Source: DATAMF01 sp964472565 (GTDB lineage Bacteria > Chloroflexota > Anaerolineae > Aggregatilineales > Aggregatilineaceae). Taken from it: DNA of 64,000 nt. Below the pieces are notes generated by a model. The model was not told the origin of the DNA. It did no database searches and was given only the letters and a program-made list of their open reading frames with translations. Positions within the stretch are counted from its first letter, which is position 1, and every line of letters begins with the position of its first letter. The position numbers and the translations under genes are program-made. Below are positions 24,294 to 33,061 of the stretch, one piece after another. The stretch covers positions 1 to 64,000 of the forward strand of contig CAYYNB010000007.1 in NCBI GenBank assembly GCA_964472565.1. Reading direction: 5' to 3'.

Positions 24294-26492
24294 CTATTCG
24301 CCTGCTGAGTTGTGTTCAGCGGCACGCTCGATGCCCAGCGGGTAGTGAGGATGTTCACCATGATCAACTGTGCTTTCGAATACAGCCAGATGTTTGTTCT
24401 CGCCCTGAGCCTCGATCTTGACGCGCAGCGTGGACCAGACCAGACCACCGTCATCGGACACGCCGAGCAGCGCCACCGGATTACTGCCGCGATCTTTGGC
24501 ATACCGTCCCGAATCGCTGTGTCCCTGGCCGAATGGAATTGCTACGGTGTCGGGGCGAATGGCCGGGTAGGTATAAACCAACGCGTCGATTTCGCCATAG
24601 GGAGAACGCACCCGGACTACATCTCCGTTTTTCAGGTCCAGATCATCTGCTGTTTGGGGATTGATCTCGATCCAGGTCTGCCATGAAATGGTGGTCATGG
24701 GATCGGGTGTGCCTTGCAGCCAGGGAATGCTAGCCCCGGTGCCATCGAGCAGCAGTGGCGACAGATACAGGTTCAGGAAATAGGGGTATTCCTTTTCATC
24801 GGGGAACGATGTTTCAGGAACCGTTACGGGCGCAGCGGCTAGCTCCAGCGCCGGTTGATCAGGGATTTCGGCTGCCCACCACCCACCGTGCTGTTGAAAA
24901 CGCGCCCAGCGTACGGCTTCATCGTCGCCGCCAGCCAAACCAGCGGGCAGAGTCGCTATCTGAGCCTGGATAAATTCAACCTCATCAGCCCAGGGCAGTG
25001 CATCACCTGCGCCGGAGAATGCCTTAGCAACCGTCAGCAGCACATCCCCGGTTGAGCGGATGTCATACAGCGGTGCGACCATGGGCTGCTGGCTACTGAT
25101 GGCAGGACGCCCTCCAAACGTCGGGTTGACGACCTGATAACCCCAGCCTTCGAGATAAACCCGATCCGGCAACACGTAATCGGCATGCGCTGCGGTTTCG
25201 TCGATAAGTGGGCTGAACGAAATAACCGTCTTAACGTTCTTCAGTGCCTCGATGAAACCAGCACTGGCGGGGAGTTCATAGGCCGGATTCGCACCATGAA
25301 TAAGCAAAACCTGGACATCACCCGCGTTCATGGCGCTGATAAAACTTTGAACGTCGGTGAATGAAGTAGTGCCTGGAACGGTAAAACCTTCAGGCAGAAC
25401 AGGTAAAGAAAGATTGCCAGAACCAACAATGAGATTCAAAACCTGAACAGCGGTCACGGCCTCAACACTGCCAGCATAACCGCTGGGGAGCGCCACCGGA
25501 CGTTCGGCAGTGGCAAAAGCGCGCGCCAATTTCACCAATTCTTCGGGCGACATATAAGCCGCTGCCGCCGCTTCTTCCAGATTCACATCCCCGGCTAACG
25601 ATGCGGCACGACTGGCGCGTTCCTCGCCGCCCAAGCCTTCATCGGCAATGATGCGCGCTATCGCCTGGGCAACCAGCGCATATGTGCCAGGACGAAGCGG
25701 AACCCAGCGATCAGCCACCGCGCCCGTATTCGACATGCGCGGCTCAAACTGGACAAAATAGCCTCGTTTACCGAATTTTTGGTCACGGAACAGGCTGTAA
25801 TCATAGTGAAAACCGGTTGGGCTAAGCCACGAGCCTAAAAATTCTGCGCCAAACGAAAAAATTATGTCGGCATTGGCGAGATCATAGGCGGGGAGGGTGG
25901 CACGTCCAAACAAGTCCTGGTGCGCCTGTTCGAGGGCCTGATAACCGCTGACGGTAGCATAGAGATCATGGCGGATGGGAGCCGGAGCGCCAAGCAAGGT
26001 CGCAAAACGGGTGAATAGATCGGTCAAATGATGCGATGTTGAGGAGCCGGTCCAGATGCCAACCCGTCCCCTGGCATCTTCCAGGGTTTCGTAGAGCGTG
26101 TTGATCGCCTGATTCCAGGGTATCGCTTTAAAACGGCGGCTTTCCCGGCCATCCTGCTGAACTGCGCCGGTGACACGATCCGGGTTGTAGAGCAATTGCA
26201 GGCCCGACTGCCCGCGTGCGCAGAGCCGACCTCGATTCACCGGATGTTCGGGATTACCTTCCAATTTGACCGCGCGACCATTGATCACGCGGGCCATAAT
26301 TCCACACCCGGCGGGACACATGCGGCATGTGCTGGCATACCATGTGGCGACACCTGCCGTCTGTTCATCAGGGGCACGGACATAGGGTTCTAATTCAACA
26401 TAACGCTCGTCGGTTTCGCAGCCCACCAAAACAGCGGCGGCAGTTCCGGCAGCGCTCACTTTCAAAAAATTGCGGCGTGTGATCTGCGGCAT
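24294..26492 (-). CDS. Molybdopterin oxidoreductase-like subunit (ActB1-type), Tat-exported
   Basis: This 732-residue protein of the molybdopterin oxidoreductase fold has a Tat signal RRNFLKVSAAG followed by LVGC (Cys25), which could be a lipobox. A ligand set C56-x2-C59-x3-C63-x27-C91 (CRMCPAGC...) for a [4Fe-4S] cluster is intact. The C-terminal molydopterin-dinucleotide-binding-like domain (about residues 570-700) is present. In characterised Alternative Complex III the equivalent domain carries no molybdenum and is structural. The operon position between actA and the Fe-S gene supports that assignment. The intact N-terminal Cys motif leaves open that it binds a cluster. Confidence 0.88.
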   Translation of the reverse strand: MPQITRRNFLKVSAAGTAAAVLVGCETDERYVELEPYVRAPDEQTAGVATWYASTCRMCPAGCGIMARVINGRAVKLEGNPEHPVNRGRLCARGQSGLQLLYNPDRVTGAVQQDGRESRRFKAIPWNQAINTLYETLEDARGRVGIWTGSSTSHHLTDLFTRFATLLGAPAPIRHDLYATVSGYQALEQAHQDLFGRATLPAYDLANADIIFSFGAEFLGSWLSPTGFHYDYSLFRDQKFGKRGYFVQFEPRMSNTGAVADRWVPLRPGTYALVAQAIARIIADEGLGGEERASRAASLAGDVNLEEAAAAAYMSPEELVKLARAFATAERPVALPSGYAGSVEAVTAVQVLNLIVGSGNLSLPVLPEGFTVPGTTSFTDVQSFISAMNAGDVQVLLIHGANPAYELPASAGFIEALKNVKTVISFSPLIDETAAHADYVLPDRVYLEGWGYQVVNPTFGGRPAISSQQPMVAPLYDIRSTGDVLLTVAKAFSGAGDALPWADEVEFIQAQIATLPAGLAGGDDEAVRWARFQQHGGWWAAEIPDQPALELAAAPVTVPETSFPDEKEYPYFLNLYLSPLLLDGTGASIPWLQGTPDPMTTISWQTWIEINPQTADDLDLKNGDVVRVRSPYGEIDALVYTYPAIRPDTVAIPFGQGHSDSGRYAKDRGSNPVALLGVSDDGGLVWSTLRVKIEAQGENKHLAVFESTVDHGEHPHYPLGIERAAEHNSAGE

Positions 26493-26504
26493 ACTTGTTT
26501 TCTC

Positions 26505-27044
26505 CTACCGATGGCAAACCGTACAGTCCCACAGGACATCTTTTCCATGGGGCTGGTCTGCGTGGCAGCCAAGACAGAAGCCCATGTTCATTTCGACTAC
26601 GCTCTCGGCCACCGTCATATTACTGACATCGCCGTGACACGAGCCGCAACCGACCCCGGCGGCGTAGTGAGCGCTGTGGTTAAAAAAGACATAACTTGGC
26701 TGCTGATTGACACGCTGCCAGGGGATGGGTTCGCCTTTTTCCCAATAGGCGGTCAGTTTTTTGATTTCGGGTTTGTCAGTTGCAATGTGCCCGTGACATC
26801 CCATGCACAATTCCACGCTGGGAATACCGGCGGCGGGTGATTTGGTGACGCCGGAATGACAGAACTGACACTGCATTCCGTTATTGATATGCACCTGATG
26901 GTTAAACTCAATCGGTTGTTCCTCGGCTGCGTTAGTGGACCGGACCAATAACAGGATTCCTCCAATAATCAGGACCGTGACCACAAAGCCCGCCGCCCCA
27001 AGCAACAATCGTTGGCGTAACGACAGGCGAGACAGAATGCGCAT
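26505..27044 (-). CDS. actA: Alternative Complex III pentaheme cytochrome c subunit ActA
   Basis: One N-terminal membrane helix (LLLGAAGFVVTVLIIGGILLL) anchors a periplasmic domain with five CxxCH heme sites: CQFCH, CMGCH, CGSCH, CLGCH, CTVCH. The FNHQVHI and FNHSAHY motifs upstream supply distal His ligands. Five hemes in ~180 residues with one anchor helix is the signature of ActA. It is the first gene of the act operon, with AAGGGAG before the ATG. The 290-nt divergent gap to the MurA-like gene holds a perfect inverted repeat that may serve as an operator. Confidence 0.93.
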   Translation of the reverse strand: MRILSRLSLRQRLLLGAAGFVVTVLIIGGILLLVRSTNAAEEQPIEFNHQVHINNGMQCQFCHSGVTKSPAAGIPSVELCMGCHGHIATDKPEIKKLTAYWEKGEPIPWQRVNQQPSYVFFNHSAHYAAGVGCGSCHGDVSNMTVAESVVEMNMGFCLGCHADQPHGKDVLWDCTVCHR

Positions 27045-27150
27045 GTGGACTCCCTTCTATAACCACGATCAAGACAGACATCTTTGACTGAAAACAGGTA
27101 AGGGGGTGAGGCTGTATTTATTTGTGACGTGTGGGACAATATCCCCTTGG

Positions 27151-27171
27151 TTATGAATATACGATTCATAA
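27151..27171. promoter_or_regulatory. Operator-like inverted repeat between actA and murA-like gene
   Basis: TTATGAAT (27151-27158) and ATTCATAA (27164-27171) are a perfect 8-bp inverted repeat with a 5-nt spacer, typical of a dimeric regulator site. It lies 107 nt upstream of actA and about 100 nt before the murA-side promoter. No cognate regulator is next to it. Confidence 0.55.
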
Positions 27172-27269
27172 TTATTAACTGACAAATCTTAGAGTGAGAC
27201 TGACGATTGCGCAAATTTTAACAGTTAAAAAATATACTTTTAAAGAAAATTATTATCGTTTCCAAAAGC

Positions 27270-27297
27270 TTGGACGCTTGGGCTTTCCTGCTATAAT
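27270..27297 (+). promoter_or_regulatory. Sigma-70 type promoter of the cell-envelope operon
   Basis: TTGGAC (27270-27275) and a perfect TATAAT (27292-27297) are spaced by 16 bases. The start point should be near 27304, giving a leader of about 30 nt before the ATG at 27335. This also argues against the longer reading frame that begins at 27194. Confidence 0.75.
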
Positions 27298-27334
27298 CAC
27301 CCGCCGAAACAGTGCGAGTACAGGAGAACCGGGT

Positions 27335-28600
27335 ATGCGGATTGTGGTTCACGGCGGTCAGGCGCTGCATGGTGTTTTTCGCCCATCGGGAAATAGCAAT
27401 TCGGCGCTCGCGATGACGGCAGCGGCGCTGCTGACGGACGCCGAGATTACACTGAAAAATGTGCCAGACACACTCAGCACAGCCATGATGTTCGATGCGG
27501 CCCGCGCACTGGGCGCAGAAGTCGTGCGCGAGGGTGATGTCGTCCGGCTGCGTACAACGGGACTTCAAAAACGCTCACTGGAACATGATTTCACCGAAAG
27601 CCAGGTCAGCACCGTCATGTTTCTGGCCCCCATTTTGGCGCGGCGGCAGCATGCTCGGATCGAAGTCGATTACCCGATCAACCGGTTACATACCCATCTG
27701 GCGGCGCTGCGAGATTTGGGTGTCAACGTTACTATCAGCGGGGACGTGATCGATTTTGAAGCAAGTCCGTGGGAACGGCGTGAGATTACGCTGCTGCAAA
27801 CAAGCGTGACCGCGACATCTCTGGTTTGTACGATGGCGGCGAATATGGGGCGCGAAACCGTCATTTATAACGCGGCTTCAGAACCCCATGTGCAGGATTT
27901 GCAGCATCTGCTGGTGGCAATGGGTGCACGGATTGACGGAATCGGCAGCAATTCGATCACGGTTTATGGCACAGAGCATTTGGGCGGGGCCGAGATACGG
28001 CTGTCCCCCGATCACATCGAAACCGCCAGCATCGCCGCGCTGGGCGCAATTACGCACGGCACACTCACGATTGAAGGCGTTATCCCTGCGCATCTGAGGC
28101 TCATTGTCCGCATGTTGGCGCGGTTGGGCATCAACTTATATCTGAATGGTGAAACGCTGTTCGTCCCCACCCACGATGCCTTTAATGTATCGCAGCGACC
28201 TGAGGATCTCGATGTGCCGATTGAAACCGCCCCCTGGCCGGGTTTCCCATCGGATTTGATGGCAATGGCGACGGTCATTGCAACACAGGCGCGTGGCACC
28301 ACGCTGATCCATGAAAAGTTATTCGACAACCGGCTGCTCTTTGTCGATAAACTGACGGCGATGGGTGCGCAGATCGTGTTGTGCGATCCGCACCGGGCGC
28401 TGGTCGTGGGGCCGTCGAAGCTGCATGGCGAATATATGGATACACCCGATGTCCGCACCGGATTAGCGCTGTTGGGGGCGGCGTTGGTATCGGATCGATG
28501 CGTCACCATTGACAGCGCAGAATTGATTGATCGCACCTTTGAAAATGTGGTCAGCAAATTGGTGAGTTTAGGCGCACAGATCGAGGTTGTAAATCCGTGA
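27335..28600 (+). CDS. MurA-family (enolpyruvyl transferase) protein lacking key residues
   Basis: The 421-residue protein has the two-domain fold of UDP-GlcNAc 1-carboxyvinyltransferase, with WPGFPSDLMA (catalytic Asp loop) and PDVRTG (Arg397-type) preserved. The start GVFRPSGNSNSALA aligns with the GAKNA segment of MurA, but the essential Lys is replaced by Ser. The loop that carries Cys115 (GGCAIGARPVDLHL in MurA) is here VDYPINRLHTHL, without Cys or the usual Arg. It may therefore be a divergent paralogue with another acceptor, or a regulator. It heads an operon with MurF- and Ddl-type genes, which supports an envelope role. AGGAG precedes the ATG at 27335. Confidence 0.82.
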   Translation: MRIVVHGGQALHGVFRPSGNSNSALAMTAAALLTDAEITLKNVPDTLSTAMMFDAARALGAEVVREGDVVRLRTTGLQKRSLEHDFTESQVSTVMFLAPILARRQHARIEVDYPINRLHTHLAALRDLGVNVTISGDVIDFEASPWERREITLLQTSVTATSLVCTMAANMGRETVIYNAASEPHVQDLQHLLVAMGARIDGIGSNSITVYGTEHLGGAEIRLSPDHIETASIAALGAITHGTLTIEGVIPAHLRLIVRMLARLGINLYLNGETLFVPTHDAFNVSQRPEDLDVPIETAPWPGFPSDLMAMATVIATQARGTTLIHEKLFDNRLLFVDKLTAMGAQIVLCDPHRALVVGPSKLHGEYMDTPDVRTGLALLGAALVSDRCVTIDSAELIDRTFENVVSKLVSLGAQIEVVNP

Positions 28601-29382
28601 GCGAACCTGTTATCACCCTGCAAACAATCAGCGGTATTCAAACTGGAGTCGCCTGTATTGGCGAGGGACGTCCGGTGATCGCGCTGCATGGTTGGCAAGG
28701 CAGCATCAAAAGTTTCTGGCCGGTGGCCGAGCGATTGGCTCCGCTGGGCTATGAAGTCCATGTGATCGACCTGCCGGGCTTTGGACAGAGTGAACTGCCG
28801 CCGGATGTCTGGTCGGTGGGCGATTACACCCGCTTTGTGATCGCGTATCTGGATCAGACTGGCCTGGATCGGGTGGCACTGTTGGGGCATTCCTTCGGCG
28901 GGCGGATTGGGTTGGTGTTGGCAGCCGATTACGCGGATCGCGTTAGCAAAATGATCCTGGCCGACAGTGCCGGAATCCGAACCTCGCTGCCGCTCAAAAA
29001 TCGAATTGCTCTGAGCTTATGGCGTATCCTCAACTGGACGCTCGAAACAGCGCATGCACGGGGACTGCGGGACCGGCTGCGAGCGCGGTTCTACCGCCGT
29101 TTTGCATCGGAAGACTATCAGAATGCGGGACCGCTGCGAGACACCTTCCGACAGGTGATTCAGGAAGACCTCGCCCCCTATGCGCAGCGGATCAAAGCGC
29201 CTACTGTGTTAATCTGGGGCGATCAGGATGCGGATACCCCGCTGTGGCAGGGCCGCAAATTGGAACAATTGATCCCCGATGCGGGATTGGTGGTTTTTAA
29301 GGGAGCGGGACATTTCGCTTACCTGGATCGGTTGAATGATTATATTCGGGTTGTTGATCACTTTTTGAAAAACGGGAGTTAA
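28597..29382 (+). CDS. Alpha/beta hydrolase
   Basis: This 261-residue alpha/beta-hydrolase has the oxyanion motif HGWQGS, a nucleophile elbow GHSFGG, an acid in WGDQDADTP and a catalytic His in GAGHFAYLD. Cap helices lie between about residues 125 and 190. It starts with GTG overlapping the preceding stop by four bases (GTGA), so it is translationally coupled to the MurA-like gene. The substrate is unknown; an esterase or lipase-like activity on envelope precursors is only a guess from context. Confidence 0.88.
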   Translation: MSEPVITLQTISGIQTGVACIGEGRPVIALHGWQGSIKSFWPVAERLAPLGYEVHVIDLPGFGQSELPPDVWSVGDYTRFVIAYLDQTGLDRVALLGHSFGGRIGLVLAADYADRVSKMILADSAGIRTSLPLKNRIALSLWRILNWTLETAHARGLRDRLRARFYRRFASEDYQNAGPLRDTFRQVIQEDLAPYAQRIKAPTVLIWGDQDADTPLWQGRKLEQLIPDAGLVVFKGAGHFAYLDRLNDYIRVVDHFLKNGS

Positions 29383-29389
29383 ACGCCGG

Positions 29390-31021
29390 ATGGCACAAAT
29401 TCTAACGGTACTCTGGCTGGTCGGAATATTGCTGCGCATCTGGCGGTTAGCACGTTTTTTCCAGCTCGAAGGTTATCAAAATCGCCGCTATCTGATCTGG
29501 TTGGTGGGCAAACCAACCCGCTATATTATGTGGCGGGCGCTGGTATTTGTAGGGGTAGCGTCGCTGATCACATTTGCCTTAGATCGTGCCGGGGACAGTC
29601 ACGAATTGTTTTACCTCCTGATTTGGAGCATCGCCGGGGTGATCGGCATTTGGCCCGAACCTGTCAAGGAAGTCAAGCAAAAGTTTAAGCTGACACAGCG
29701 AGCCGCGCGGCTGCTGATTACCGCTTTTGGATTAGCAATCATTGCACAGATTGGCGCGAGTGTGCTGTTTGATGAACTCCTCGCCTCGGCCACAACCGGC
29801 ACCTTTGCGATTATTACCGGGGTGGCGCTGCTGGTATACCATATCAGCCCGCTGATTCTGCCCTTCGCCAACCTGATCAATTATCCCATTGAAGCTGCTT
29901 TCCGGCGCATGTTCCGCGAACGGGCACGGCGAACGCTCCAACAGGCCGGCCCGGTCGTGATCGGCATTACCGGCAGCTTTGGTAAAACCAGTACCAAAGA
30001 ATATCTCGCGCATATCCTCGGTTCGCGCTACCGGGTACTGGCAACCCCCAAAAGCTACAACACGCTGATGGGTGTCTGCATTGTGATCAACAATACGCTG
30101 AGCAATGACTACAGCTATGATTTTTTTATTGCCGAGATGGGCGCGTATGTTGAAGGCGAAATCCGCGATATATGCAAACTGGTTAAACCCACGATCAGCA
30201 TTGTGACCGCCGTCGGCCCACAGCATCTTGAGCGGTTTGGCAGCATCGATACCATTGCCAAAGCTAAATATGAGATTATCGAAGCGCTGCCGCCGGATGG
30301 CGTTGGCGTGTTCAACTGGGACAACCATTATGTGCGCAGCATGTACGAGCGCGGCTATCCCAACACGCGAATTGGTGTCTCATGGGAAAACGCCGATCAT
30401 GCGACGCAGCTTCGCATCCTGGCGAAAAATGTCACTTTCACACCTGAAGGGCTGGCATTTGATGTCGTGGATACCCAAACGAATGAACAGCAGCACTTCC
30501 GTACCGCTATCATCGGCTACCATAATGTGACGAATATTTTGTTAGCAGCGGCTGTCGCGCGGCACCTGGATATTCCCCTGTCTGAAATTGCGATGCGTGT
30601 CGCCACGCTTCAACCCGCCGAACACCGTTTACAGCGCCGCACTCTGCCCGGTGGAATCACCGTGATTGATGATGCGTACAGCGCGAATCCGGTGGGAGCA
30701 AAAAACGCGCTGGATGTGTTGGCGCTGTATCAGGAAGGACGGCGGGTACTGATCACGCCCGGCATGGTCGAACTCGGATCGATCCAGGATCAGGAAAATC
30801 AGAAGCTGGGGCGGTATGCCGCCACTATTTGCACCGATATTATATTGGTCGGAACCGAACAGACGATTCCGCTCCAAAAAGGAATCCATGAGACGAATTT
30901 CTCTCCCGCCCATCTGCACGTTTTTGATACCCGTGATGATGCGATTGAGTGGTTCCACCGCGAATTAAAAACGGGGGATACGGTTTTGTTTTTGAATGAC
31001 TTGCCAGATACCTATCTCTAA
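29390..31021 (+). CDS. MurF-like Mur ligase with N-terminal membrane region
   Basis: Residues ~185-543 form a Mur ligase: P-loop GITGSFGKTSTKEYLA, central motif NYNTL-like (SYNTLMG), and the C-terminal domain with DDAYSANPVGAKNAL and PGMVELG, closest to MurF, which adds D-Ala-D-Ala to UDP-MurNAc-tripeptide. Residues 1-180 are an additional membrane region with four or five helices (VGILLRIWRLARFF, WRALVFVGVASLITFAL, FAIITGVALLVYHISPLIL), absent from enterobacterial MurF. The enzyme would thus be held at the membrane. The next gene is Ddl, whose product is its substrate. Confidence 0.85.
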   Translation: MAQILTVLWLVGILLRIWRLARFFQLEGYQNRRYLIWLVGKPTRYIMWRALVFVGVASLITFALDRAGDSHELFYLLIWSIAGVIGIWPEPVKEVKQKFKLTQRAARLLITAFGLAIIAQIGASVLFDELLASATTGTFAIITGVALLVYHISPLILPFANLINYPIEAAFRRMFRERARRTLQQAGPVVIGITGSFGKTSTKEYLAHILGSRYRVLATPKSYNTLMGVCIVINNTLSNDYSYDFFIAEMGAYVEGEIRDICKLVKPTISIVTAVGPQHLERFGSIDTIAKAKYEIIEALPPDGVGVFNWDNHYVRSMYERGYPNTRIGVSWENADHATQLRILAKNVTFTPEGLAFDVVDTQTNEQQHFRTAIIGYHNVTNILLAAAVARHLDIPLSEIAMRVATLQPAEHRLQRRTLPGGITVIDDAYSANPVGAKNALDVLALYQEGRRVLITPGMVELGSIQDQENQKLGRYAATICTDIILVGTEQTIPLQKGIHETNFSPAHLHVFDTRDDAIEWFHRELKTGDTVLFLNDLPDTYL

Positions 31022-31052
31022 GGACTGGCCGCACACGAAGAAGGATTTAGCT

Positions 31053-32267
31053 ATGAGCAGCGTAACAGGCAAACGAACGGTTGGCGTTCTTTTTGGCAGC
31101 CGCACAGTAGAACATGATGTGTCAGTCGTGACGGCTCAACAGGTGATGCAGGCGATGCGGCCTGACAAGTATAACGTCGTGCCGATTTATATCACGCGCG
31201 AGGGGCGTTGGATTACCGGAGCAGGTCTGCGCGAACTGAAAATTTTTGAGGGCGATAACATCACCGAAATGATGGGGATGAAAGATGCGATTATTTCGCC
31301 CAGCACCAACCATCACGGTTTGATCTCGCCGCCCGTGAAGGGTCTATTCGGGCGCACACGCGTACTGAAGCTCGATGTCGTCTTCCCAGCACTGCATGGC
31401 TCACATGGCGAAGATGGCACGATGCAGGGCCTACTCGAACTGGCCGATATTCCGTATGTGGGCGCGGGCGTGATGTCCTCTGCCGTGATTCGTGACAAGG
31501 TGATGCTCAAAGCCGTGTTGTCGCACTATGGGATTCCAGTGGTCAAGCATATTGGATTCACCCGCCCGGAATGGGTGAGCAATAGCAAGCCGATTCTGGA
31601 TCGGATCGCCAGTGAAATCGGCTATCCGATCATGGTCAAACCGGCGTCGCTGGGTTCCAGTATTGGCGTGGCGCGGGCGAATAATGCTGAAGAAGCGCAA
31701 AACTATATCAACATTGCCGCGAACTTTGACCGCCGTCTGCTGGTCGAGCAGGCCTTAGAGAATTTTATCGAAATTAACTGCGCGCTGCTGGGCTACAATA
31801 CTCTCCGCGCATCGGTGTTGGAGCAGCCCGTCACCTGGCAGGAATTTCTGACTTACGAAGAAAAGTATATGCGCAGCGAAGGACCGGCGGGCATGAAAGG
31901 TGCCGAGCGAAAAATCCCCGCGCCGATTTCTGACGACCTGACCAAACGCATCAAACAGATGGCGATTGAGGCGTTCCAATACCTGGATGGGCGCGGAACG
32001 GCCCGTGTAGACTTTTTGGTTCGGGGCGATGAAGTATTTCTCAACGAGATCAACACGATTCCCGGCTCACTGGCTTTCTACCTGTGGCAGGAAGAAGGTT
32101 TGTCACCATCGGACGTGGTTGATGAGTTGATCCGGCTGGCTTTTGAAGCGCACGCCGAAAAACGGAAGACCGTTTACAACTACAAAACCGGGCTGATCTC
32201 GCACGCAGCGGCGCGCGGTTTGAAGGGAATGAAAGGTGTGAAAGGCCCAGGAGGGTTAAAAGGATAA
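31053..32267 (+). CDS. ddl: D-alanine--D-alanine ligase
   Basis: This ATP-grasp ligase of 404 residues starts TVGVLFGSRTVEHDVSVVTA, the standard Ddl opening. It has PALHGSHGEDGTMQGLLE, MVKPASLGSSIGV and INTIPGSLAFYLWQEEG for ATP, Mg and substrate binding. The product is the D-Ala-D-Ala dipeptide used by the adjacent MurF-like enzyme. AAGGAT precedes the chosen ATG. The C-terminus is odd: a Lys/Gly tail of near-repeats (LKGMKGVKG then GPGGLKG) that is not part of the Ddl fold and looks like recent tandem repetition. The stop overlaps the next ATG by one base. Confidence 0.95.
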   Translation: MSSVTGKRTVGVLFGSRTVEHDVSVVTAQQVMQAMRPDKYNVVPIYITREGRWITGAGLRELKIFEGDNITEMMGMKDAIISPSTNHHGLISPPVKGLFGRTRVLKLDVVFPALHGSHGEDGTMQGLLELADIPYVGAGVMSSAVIRDKVMLKAVLSHYGIPVVKHIGFTRPEWVSNSKPILDRIASEIGYPIMVKPASLGSSIGVARANNAEEAQNYINIAANFDRRLLVEQALENFIEINCALLGYNTLRASVLEQPVTWQEFLTYEEKYMRSEGPAGMKGAERKIPAPISDDLTKRIKQMAIEAFQYLDGRGTARVDFLVRGDEVFLNEINTIPGSLAFYLWQEEGLSPSDVVDELIRLAFEAHAEKRKTVYNYKTGLISHAAARGLKGMKGVKGPGGLKG

Positions 32268-33058
32268 TGAGTCGGGCGGCGCGGCTTAAATCGGCTTTAC
32301 ATCCCTGGCTGGACCCGCTGTTCAGTTGGCCTGATCACGGGCTGGCGCGGCGTGCTCTGGCGAAATTACCCGATGGAGAATACCGCGCCGAGGTTGAAGT
32401 TCCCTACTATTCCCAGTTTGCCAGCCCGGATCGGATCAATGATTATATCCATCACGGTTATGATGGAGCATCCGATCCGAACTGGCGCACATTCGGGGCT
32501 GAAAGTCCCGATGATTATGCTTTCTGGTCGCACCGGGTATGCGCTCTGGCTTGTATCAAAATGGCGGCAGAAGCCTTTCACCCACAAGTCCGGCCTACCC
32601 TATGGGAACTCGTCCAGAAAGGGTTAGCCGTCAAGGGATACACCGTGCGTGATGAGCATGGAAACTGGCTGGATGAAGGCTGGTACTATCATGCACAGGC
32701 GCATCTGGCAAAACAGTATGGCTTGCAGGCAGCAGGCCGGAGTTATATTTCGCCCTTGCGGATATGTCAGGATATTTTAGATCGGGCACTGGTAGGCGCG
32801 TCGGTAACGCCTGAAATTGGTGAGCGTGAAATCAGTGGGAAGCGCTACGGTGGGCATATGGTGCTGGTGTACGGATTCCGCTGGAAAGACCGTCGCCCGA
32901 CGCACTATCTGCTGCATAATCCATCGGGTCGTTTTACCGAATTACAGGCGGGTGCAGCTATCGACGCCGTGCGTTTTAACCGCTGTTTCGCCCATCGCGC
33001 GATCATGTTAAAGGGAAATAAAGGGACCATTCATGATACGATCCCTTCCAGGCGATAA
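32267..33058 (+). CDS. C39-like cysteine peptidase
   Basis: This 263-residue protein of the papain-like C39 group has VPYYSQFAS at the front of the domain, the likely nucleophile Cys in SHRVCALAC (about residue 92), His in GGHMVLVYG, and Asn in LHNPSG. No signal peptide is visible, so a cytoplasmic location is expected unless exported otherwise. Peptidase C39-type domains process leader peptides or peptidoglycan; position at the end of the MurF/Ddl operon favours a muropeptide or envelope peptide role. The ATG overlaps the ddl stop by one base. It converges on the response regulator gene with a gap of only 3 nt. Confidence 0.75.
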   Translation: MSRAARLKSALHPWLDPLFSWPDHGLARRALAKLPDGEYRAEVEVPYYSQFASPDRINDYIHHGYDGASDPNWRTFGAESPDDYAFWSHRVCALACIKMAAEAFHPQVRPTLWELVQKGLAVKGYTVRDEHGNWLDEGWYYHAQAHLAKQYGLQAAGRSYISPLRICQDILDRALVGASVTPEIGEREISGKRYGGHMVLVYGFRWKDRRPTHYLLHNPSGRFTELQAGAAIDAVRFNRCFAHRAIMLKGNKGTIHDTIPSRR

Positions 33059-33061
33059 TAG

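Noticed and set aside
27194..27334. Longer N-terminus for the MurA-like protein
   Set aside because: This stretch contains the promoter (TATAAT at 27292) and encodes no family sequence; the ATG at 27335 has a ribosome site.
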